Shown: positions 55,301 through 64,000 of the stretch, in pieces
Layout: every line of letters starts with the position of its first letter
Position numbering within the stretch: position 1 is the first letter of the stretch
Assembly (NCBI RefSeq): GCF_050948215.1
Contig: NW_027488628.1
Span: 620,001 to 684,000, forward strand
Source: Halictus rubicundus
Taxonomy: Eukaryota > Arthropoda > Insecta > Hymenoptera > Halictidae
DNA length: 64,000 bases
Reading direction: 5' to 3'
Program-made: the position numbers and the translations under genes
The notes under the pieces: model-generated
Seen by the model: only the letters and a program-made list of their open reading frames with translations
What the model was told of the DNA's origin: nothing
The model's database searches: none

Positions 55301-56604
55301 ATAGAAGATAGGATAGGATAGAGGATAGGATAGGATAGAGGATACGACAGGATTGAGGATAGGATAGAGGATAGAATAGGATAGAGGATAGGATAGAATA
55401 GAGTATAGGATAGGATAGAGGATAGGATAGGACAGAGGATAGCATAGGATAGAGGATAGGATAGGATAGAGGATAGGATAAAATAGAGGATAGGATAGAC
55501 GATAGGATAGGATAGAGGATAGGATAGGACAGAGGATAGGTTAGGATAGAGGATAGGATAGGGGATTTGATAGGATAGGATAGACGATAGGATAGGATAG
55601 AGGATAGGATAGGACAGAGGATAGGATAGGATAGAGGATAGGATAGGGGATTTGATAGGAAAGGATAGAGGATAGGATAGGATAGAGGATAGGATAGGAG
55701 AAAGGATAGGATGGGATAGAGGACAGAATAGGATAGAGGATAGGATAGGACAGAGGATAGGATAGGACAGAGGATAGGATAGGACAGAGGATAGGATAGG
55801 GGATTTGATAGGATAGAGAATAGGATAGGATAGACGATAGGATAGGATAGAGGATAGGATAGGATAGAGGATAGGATAGGATAGAGGATAGGATAGGATA
55901 GAGAATAGGATAGGATAGAGGATAGGATAGGATAGAGGATAGGATACGATAGAGGATAGAATAGGATAGAGGATTAGATAGGACAGAGGATAGGATACGA
56001 TAGAGGATAGGATAGGGGATTTGATAGGATAGATGATAGGATAGGATAGAGGATTGGATAGGATACAGGATAGGATAGGATAGGGGAATTGATAGGATAG
56101 AGGATAGGATAGGATAGAAGATAGGATAGGATAGAGGATAGGATAGGATAGAGGATAGGATAGGATAGAGGATAGCGTAGGATAGAGGATAGGATAGGAT
56201 AGAGGATACGATAGGATAGAGGATAGGATAGAGGATAGAATAGGATAGAGGATAGGATAGGATAGAGGATAGGATAGGATAGCGGATAGGAAAGGATAGA
56301 GGATAGGATAGGGCAGAGGATAGGATAGGGTATTTGATAGGATAGAGGATAGGATAGGATAGACGATAGGATAGGATAGAGGATAGGATAGGATAGAGGA
56401 TAGGATAGGATAGAGGATACGACAGGATAGAGGATTGGATAGAGGATAGGACAGAGGACAGGATAGGATAGAAGATAGGATAGGATAGAGGATAGGATAG
56501 GATAGAGGATAGGATAGGATAGAGGATAGGATAGGATAGAGGATAGGATAGAAGATAGAATAGGATAGAGGATAGGATAGGGGATTTGATAGGATGGAGG
56601 ATAG
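40360..56604. repeat. GGATA/GAGGATA satellite array, block 3
   Basis: Uninterrupted satellite, about 16.2 kb, between the two LTR copies. It is a mosaic: the first 2.8 kb matches the stretch right of the second LTR, 44.2-49.2 kb matches 26.2-31.2 kb, and the last 4 kb matches the stretch left of the first LTR. The segment at about 54.4-56.6 kb is again the more diverged variety seen before the first LTR. No gene or RNA is seen. Confidence 0.97.
44210..49160. repeat. Large satellite duplication, copy C' (pairs with 26160-31150)
   Basis: Partner of the 26.2-31.2 kb stretch, with the same order of rare variants. It contains the only GTAGATATTA marker right of 28.8 kb (46871), the EcoRV-containing variant at 48757 and the HindIII-containing variant at 49149. 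Both copies share the short run TATAGGATAGGATAGG-type spacing changes as well as point variants, so this is segmental copying and not independent satellite evolution. Confidence 0.75.
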
Positions 56605-59600
56605 TGTAGGGAGTATCGTTGACTCCCTAGTGCATCCGCTAGGCGACGCAGCGGGCGCCAATAAATAGGAGCACGACTCTATGTATCTAGGGATTTTCCC
56701 CGAGACACGCTCGGCGTCCTCCCTAGGCACCAGTCGCACTGAGTCTGCCGCCACGTGCAGATACAAATAAAGTTCCTCTTGCCAACATACACGTGCCTAG
56801 TTCTTTTACCTGGATGGTAGGCCCCATACCTACAATAGGATAGGATAGAGGATAGGATAGGGTAGAGGATTGGATAGAGGATAGGATAGGATAGAGGATA
56901 TTATAGGATAGAGGATATGATAGGATAGAGGATAGGATAGGATAGAGGATAGGATAGGGGATTTGATAGGATAGAGGATAGGATAGGATAGAAGATAGGA
57001 TAGGATAGAGGAAAGGATAGGATAGAGGATAGGATAGGATAGAGGATAGGATAGGATAGAGGATAGGATAGGATAGACGATAGGATAGGATAGAGGATAG
57101 GATAGGATAGAGGATAGGATAGGATAGAGGATATGATAGGATAGAGGATAGGATAGACGATAGGATAGGATAGAGAATAGGATAGGATAGAGGATAGGAT
57201 AGGATAGAGGATAGGATAGACGACAGGATAGGATAGAGGATAGGATAGGATAGAGGATAGGATAGGGGATTTGATAGGATAGAGGATAGGATAGAATAGA
57301 GGATAGGATAGGATAGAGGATTGGATAGAGGATAGGATAGGATAGAGGATATTATAGGATAGAGGATATGATAGGATAGAGGATAGGATAGGATAGAGGA
57401 TAGGATAGGATAGAGGATAGGATAGGATAGAGGATAGGATAGGATAGAGGATAGGATAGGATAGGATAGATGATAGGATAGGATAGAGGATTGGATAGGA
57501 TACAGGAAAGGATAGGATTGATGATAGATGATAGGATAGGATAGAGGATAGGATAGGATAGAGGATAGGATAGACGATAGGATAGACGATAGGATAGGAT
57601 AGAGGATAGGATAGGATAGAGGATAGGATAGAGGATAGGATAGAGGATAGGATAGAGGATAGGATAGGATACAGGATAGGATAGGATAGAGGATAGGATA
57701 GGGGATTTGATTGGATAGAGGATTGGGTAGGATACAGGAAAGGATAGGATAGAGGAAAGGATAGGATAGAGGATAGGATAGGATAGAGGATAGGATAGGA
57801 TAGAGGATAGGATAGACGATAGGATAGGATAGAGGATAGGATAGGATAGAGGATAGGATAGGATAGAGGATTGGATAGGATAGAGGATAGGATAGGATAG
57901 AAGATAGGATAGGATAGAGGATAGGATAGGATAGAGGATACGACAGGATTGAGGATAGGATAGAGGATAGAATAGGATAGATGATAGGATAGAATAGAGT
58001 ATAGGATAGGATAGAGGATAGGATGGGATAGAGGATAGAAGAGGATAGAGGATAGGATAGGATAGAGGATTGGATAGGATACAGGATTGGATAGGATAGA
58101 GGATAGGATAGGGGATTTGATAGGATAGAGGATACTATAGGATAGAGGATAGGATAGAGGATAGGATAGGATAGAGGACAGGATAGGATAGAGGATAGGA
58201 TAGGATAGAGGATTGGATAGGATACAGGAAAGGATAGGATTGAGGATAGATGATAGGATATGATAGAGGATAGGATAGGATAGAGGATAGGATAGACGAT
58301 AGGATAGGATAGAGGATAGGATAGGATAGAGGATAGGATAGGATAGAGGATAGGATAGGATAGAGGATAGGATAGGATAGAGGATAGGATAGGATATAGG
58401 ATAGGATAGGATAGAGGATAGGATAGGATAGAGGATAGGATAGAGGATAGGATAGGATAGAGGATAGGATAGGATAGAGGATTGGATAGGATACAGGAAA
58501 AGATAGGATTGATGATAGATGATAGGATAGGATTGAGGATTGGATAGGATACAGGATAGGATAGGATAGAGGATAGGATAGGGGATTTGATAGGATAGAA
58601 GATAGGATAGGATAGAGGATAGGATAGGATAGAGGATAGGATAGGATAGAGGATAGGATAGACGATAGGATAGACGATAGGATAGGATGGACGATAGGAT
58701 AGGATAGAGGATAGGATAGGGGATTTGATAGGATAGAGGATCGGATAGGATAGAAGATAGGATAGAGGATAGGATAGACGATAGGATAGGATAGAAGATA
58801 GGATAGGATAGAGGATAGGATAGAGGATAGATGATAGGATAGGATAGAGGATAGGATAGGGGATTTGATAGGATAGAGGATAGGATAGGAAAGAGGATAG
58901 GATAGACGATATGATAGGATAGAGGATAGGATAGGATAGAGGATAGGATAGGATAGAGGATAGGATAGGATAGAGGATAGGATAGGATAGGATAGAGGAT
59001 AGGATACTATAGAGGATAGGATAGGATAGAGGCTAGGATAGGATAGAGGATAGGATAGGATAGAGGATAGAGGATAGGATAGAGGATAGGATAGGATAGA
59101 GGATAGGATAGGATAGAGGATAGGATAGGATAGAGGATAGGATAGGATAGAGGATAGGATAGGATAGAGGATAGGATAGGATAGAGGATAGGATAGGATA
59201 GAGGATAGGATAGGATAGAGGATAGGATAGGATAGAGGATAGGATAGGATAGAGGATAGGATAGGATAGAGGATAGGATAGGATAGAGGATAGGATAGAC
59301 GATAGGATAGACGATAGGATAGGATAGAGGATAGGATAGGATAGAAGATAGGATAGGATAGAGGATAGGATAGGGGATTTGATAGGATACAGGATAGGAT
59401 AGAATAGAGGATAGGATATGGTAGAGGATTGGATAGAGGATAGGATAGGATAGAGGATATTATAGGATAGAGGATATGATAGGATAGAGGATAGGATAGG
59501 ATAGAGGATTCGATAGGATACAGGAAAGGATAGGATTGAGGATAGATGATAGGATATGATAGAGGATAGGATAGGATAGAGGATAGGATAGACGATAGGA

Positions 59601-59640
59601 TAGGATAGAGGATAGGATAGGATAGAGGATAGGATAGGAT
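52560..59640. repeat. Large satellite duplication containing the second solo LTR
   Basis: Partner of about 35980-43130. The LTR itself is colinear without indels, while the satellite on either side differs by whole units, so the offset moves from about 16,590 through 16,475 at the LTR to about 16,510-16,525 on its right. Unit-number change in the satellite has therefore outpaced point mutation in the unique sequence. Confidence 0.8.
56605..56834. mobile_element. Probable solo LTR, copy 2
   Basis: 230 bp, aligned without gaps to 40130-40359. I find one difference: T at 56631 where copy 1 has G at 40156. The TGTAGG/CCTACA termini, flanking ATAG (56601-56604 and 56835-56838), TATA-like box, AATAAA and all inverted repeats are kept. 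Because the flanking satellite is also shared, this copy arose by duplication of an existing insertion and not by a second transposition. Confidence 0.75.
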
Positions 59641-62600
59641 AGAGGATAGGATAGGATAGAGGATAGGATAGGATAGAGGATAGGATAGGATATAGGATAG
59701 GATAGGATAGAGGATAGGATAGGATAGAGGATAGGATAGAGGATAGGATAGGATAGAGGATAGGATAGGATAGAGGATTGGATAGGATACAGGAAAAGAT
59801 AGGATTGATGATAGATGATAGGATAGGATTGAGGATTGGATAGGATACAGGATAGGATAGGATAGAGGATAGGATAGGGGATTTGATAGGATAGAAGATA
59901 GGATAGGATAGAGGATAGGATAGGATAGAGGATAGGATAGGATAGAGGATAGGATAGACGATAGGATAGACGATAGGATAGGATGGACGATAGGATAGGA
60001 TAGAGGATAGGATAGGGGATTTGATAGGATAGAGGATAGGATAGGATAGAAGATAGGATAGAGGATAGGATAGACGATAGGATAGGATAGAAGATAGGAT
60101 AGGATAGAGGATAGGATAGAGGATAGATGATAGGATAGGATAGAGGATAGGATAGGGGATTTGATAGGATAGAGGATAGGATAGGAAAGAGGATAGGATA
60201 GACGATATGATAGGATAGAGGATAGGATAGGATAGAGGATAGGATAGGATAGAGGATAGGATAGGATAGAGGATAGGATAGGATAGGATAGAGGATAGGA
60301 TACTATAGAGGATAGGATAGGATAGAGGCTAGGATAGGATAGAGGATAGGATAGGATAGAGGATAGAGGATAGGATAGAGGATAGGATAGGATAGAGGAT
60401 AGGATAGGATAGAGGATAGGATAGGATAGAGGATAGGATAGGATAGAGGATAGGATAGGATAGAGGATAGGATAGGATAGAGGATAGGATAGGATAGAGG
60501 ATAGGATAGGATAGAGGATAGGATAGGATAGAGGATAGGATAGGACAGAGGATAGAATAGGTTAGGTGATAGGATAGGATAGAGGATAGGATAGGATAGA
60601 GGATAGGATAGAGGATAGGATAGAGGATAGGATAGAGGATAGGATAGGACAGAGGATAGCATAGGATAGAGGATAGGATAGGATAGAGGATAGGATAGGA
60701 TAGAGGATAGGATAGGATAGAGGATAGGATAGGATAGAGGATAGGATAGGGGATATGATAGGATAGAGGATAGGATAGGATAGAGGATAAGATAGGATAG
60801 AGGATAGGATATACGATAGGATAGAATAGAGGATAGGATAGGATAGAGGATAGGATAGAGGATAGGATAGAGGATAGGATAGGATACAGGATAGGATAGG
60901 ATAGAGGATAGGATAGGGGATTTGATTGGATAGAGGATTGGATAGGATACAGGAAAGGATAGGATTGATGATAGATGATAGGATAGGATAGAGGATTGGA
61001 TAGGATACAGGATTGGATAGGATAGAGGATAGGATAGGGGATTTGATAGGATAGAGGATATTATAGGATAGAGGATAGGATAGAGGATAGGATAGGACAG
61101 AGGACAGGATAGGATAGATAATAGGATAGGATAGAGGATTGGATAGGATACAGGAAAGGATAGGATTGAGGATAGATGATAGGATATGATAGAGGATAGG
61201 ATAGGATAGAGGATTGGATAGGACAGAGGATAGAATAGGTTAGGTGATAGGATAGGATAGAGGATAGGATAGGATAGAGGATAGGATAGGATAGAGGATA
61301 GGATAGGATACAGGATAGGATAGGATAGAGGATAGGATAGGGGATATGATAGGATAGAAGATAGGATAGGATAGAGGATAGGATAGGATAGATGATAGGA
61401 TAGGATAGAGGATAGGATAGGGCAGAGGATAGGATAGGGGATTTGATAGGATAGAAGATAGGAAAGGATAGAGGATAGGATAGGATAGAGGATAGGATAG
61501 GATAGAGGATAGGATAGGATAGAGGATAGGATAGGATAGAGGATAGGATAGAGGATATGATAGAGGATAGGATAGAGGATAGGATGGGATAGAGGATAGA
61601 ATAGGATAGAGGATAGGATAGGATAGAGGATAGGATAGGATTGAGGATTGAATAGGATACAGGATAGGCTGGATAGAGAATAGGATATGGGATTTGATAG
61701 GATAGAGGATAGGATAGGATACAAGATAGGATAGGATAGAGGATAGGATAGGATAGAGAATAGGATACGATAGAGGATAGGATAGGATAGAGGATAGGAT
61801 AGGATAGAGGATAGGATAGGACAGAGGATAGGATAGGGGATTTGATAGGACAGAGGATAGGATAGGATAGAGGATAGGATAGGGGATTTGATAGGATAGA
61901 GGATAGGATAGAGGATAGGATAGGATAGATGATAGGATAGGATAGAGGATAGGATAGGACAGAGGATAGGATAGGGGATTTGATAGGATAGAAGATAGGA
62001 AAGGATAGAGGATAGGATAGGATAGAGGATAGGATAGGATAGAGGATAGGATAGGATAGAGGATAGGATAGGATACAGGATAGTATAGGATAGAGGATAG
62101 GATAGGATAGAGGATAGGATGGGGTAGAGGATAGAATAGGATAGAGGATAGGATAGGATAGAAGATAGGATAGGATAGAGGATAGGATAGGATAGAGGAT
62201 AGCGTAGGATAGAGGATAGGATAGGATAGAGGATAGGATAGGATAGAGCATATTATAGGATAGAGGATAGGATAGGATAGAGGATAGGATAGGACAGAGG
62301 ATAGCATAGGATAGAGGATAGGATAGGATAGAGGATAGGATAGGATAGAGGATAGGATAGGACAGAGGATAGGATAGGGGATTTGATAGGATAGAGGATA
62401 GGATAGGATAGAAGTTAGGATAGGATAGAGGGTAGGATAGGATAGAGGATAGGATAGGATAGAGGATAGGATAGGATAGAGGATTGGATAGAGGATAGAA
62501 TGGAGGATAGTATAGGATAGAAGATAGGATAGGATAGAGGATTGGATAGGATAGAGGATAGGATAGGATAGAAGATAGGATAGGATAGAGGATAGGATAG

Positions 62601-64000
62601 AGGATAGGATAGAGGATAGGATAGAGGATAGGATAGAGGATAGGATAGAGGATAGGATAGGATAGAAGATAGGATAGGATAGAGGATAGGATAGGATAGA
62701 GGATAGGATACGATAGAGGATAGGATAGGATAGAGGATTAGATAGGACAGAGGATAGGATAGGATAGAGGATAGGATAGGGGATATGATAGGATAGAAGA
62801 TTGGATAGGATAGAGGATAGGATAGGATAGATGATAGGATAGGATAGAGGATGGGATAGGACAGAGGATAGGATAGGGGATTAGATAGGATAGAAGATAG
62901 GATAGGATAGAGGATAGGATAGGATAGAGGATAGGATACGATAGAGGATAGAATAGGATAGAGGATTAGTTAGGACAGAGGATAGGATAGGATAGAGGAT
63001 AGGATAGGGGATTTGATAGGATAGAGGATAGGATAGGATACAAGATAGGATAGGATAGAGGATAGGATAGGATAGAGAATAGGATACGATAGAGGATATG
63101 ATAGGATAGAGGATAGGATAGGACAGAGGATAGGATAGGGGATTTGATAGGACAGAGGATAGGATAGGATAGAGGATAGGATAGGGGATTTGATAGGATA
63201 GAGGATAGGATAGGGGATATGATAGGATAGAAGATAGGATAGGATAGATGATAGGATAGGATAGAGGATAGGATAGGACAGAGGATAGGATAGGGGATTT
63301 GATAGGATAGAAGATAGGATAGGATAGAGGATAGGATAGGATAGAAGATAGGATACGATAGAGGATAGAATAGGATAGAGGATTAGATAGGACAGAGGAT
63401 AGGATAGGATAGAGGATAGGATAGGGGATTTGATAGGATAGAGGATAGGAAAGGATAGAGGATAGGATAGGATACAGGATAGGATAGGATAGAGGATAGG
63501 ATAGGATAGAGGATAGGATAGGATAGAGGATAGGATGGGATAGAGGATAGAATAGGATAGAGGATAGGATAGGATAGAAGATAGGATAGGATAGAGGATA
63601 GGATAGGATAGAGGATAGCGTATAATAGAGGATAGGATAGGATAGAGGATAGGATAGGATAGAGCATATTATAGGATAGAGGATAGGATAGGATAGAGGA
63701 TAGGATAGGACAGAGGATAGCATAGGATAGAGGATAGGATAGGATAGAGGATAGGATAGGATAGAGGATAGGATAGGACAGAGGATAGGATAGGGGATTT
63801 GATAGGATAGAGGATAGGATAGGATAGAAGATAGGATAGGATAGAGGGTAGGATAGGATAGAGGATAGGATAGGATAGAGGATAGGATAGGATAGAGGAT
63901 TGGATAGAGGATAGAATAGAGGATAGTATAGGATAGAAGATAGGATAGGATAGAGGATTGGATAGGATAGAGGATAGGATAGGATAGAAGATAGGATAGG
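56835..64000. repeat. GGATA/GAGGATA satellite array, block 4
   Basis: Satellite to the end of the window, so the array continues beyond it. Up to about 59.6 kb it copies the stretch right of the first LTR. From about 61.4 kb the units are more diverged, with frequent GGACAGAGG, GGGGATTTGATAGG and GAAGATAGG variants, and show a local tandem duplication of about 1.4 kb. No gene, RNA or insert is seen. Confidence 0.97.
61900..64000. repeat. Local tandem duplication with a period near 1416 bp
   Basis: The rare variants GATAGCGTA (near 62200) and GAGCATATTATAGG (62246) recur as GATAGCGTATAATAG (near 63615) and GAGCATATTATAGG (63662), both 1416 bp later. Neighbouring features also agree: GAGGGTAGG, GGATAGAGGATAGAAT, then GGATAGTATAGG. 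Copy boundaries are not resolved, and the second copy runs off the window. Confidence 0.7.

Noticed and set aside
52582..56766. A minus-strand open frame of about 1394 codons, and dozens of similar long frames through the window
   Set aside because: They translate the satellite itself. All three minus-strand frames are open because the unit's complement lacks stop triplets, and the peptides are cyclic forms of one 17-residue repeat. There is no other coding signal, and unit-length changes not divisible by three are tolerated everywhere.
1..64000. CRISPR array
   Set aside because: There are no unique spacers between constant repeats, the unit is only 12-22 bp, and a LINE insertion and LTR show the DNA to be eukaryotic.
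1..64000. Active telomere made of GGATA
   Set aside because: The array has mixed 5-bp and 7-bp words, many point variants and large internal duplications. Telomerase-made ends are far more uniform. A past telomeric origin is kept only as a hypothesis.

Overview
The window is almost entirely satellite DNA from a eukaryote, most likely an insect. The + strand is built from two words, GGATA (5 bp) and GAGGATA (7 bp). The commonest arrangement is the 17-bp unit GAGGATAGGATAGGATA, with 12-bp and 22-bp variants. This strand is about four-fifths purine and nearly lacks C. The insect assignment rests on the R1-clade non-LTR retrotransposon lying inside the array. R1-clade elements (R1, TRAS, SART, Waldo) are typical of insects and other arthropods and commonly insert at rDNA, telomeric or simple-repeat sites. 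I cannot name the species; a hymenopteran or lepidopteran would fit, but that is a guess.

Layout: satellite block 1 (1-17136); a 5'-truncated R1-clade element (17137-19517) with an uninterrupted reverse transcriptase reading frame, a structured GC-rich 3' UTR, a 20-A tail and an 18-19 bp target-site duplication; satellite block 2 (19518-40129); a 230-bp probable solo LTR (40130-40359); satellite block 3 (40360-56604); a second copy of that LTR (56605-56834), differing at one base; satellite block 4 (56835-64000). I see no host gene, rRNA or tRNA. The very long open frames on the minus strand are a consequence of a repeat that contains no stop triplets on that strand, and I do not call them genes.

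The array is hierarchical. Words of 5 and 7 bp form 12/17/22-bp units. These carry rare diagnostic variants (GGGGATTTGATAGG, ATACAGGAAAGG, GTAGATATTA, GATATCTTAGG) that recur together in blocks of about 0.5-2.3 kb. Those blocks lie within multi-kilobase duplications: about 10.2 kb apart in the first 20 kb, 5.5 and about 18 kb apart in the middle, and about 16.5 kb apart in the right half, where the LTR was copied with its flanks. The order of events can be read directly. The LTR inserted before the 16.5-kb duplication. The R1-clade element inserted after the 10.2-kb duplication, since unoccupied versions of its target site remain at four other places in the window.
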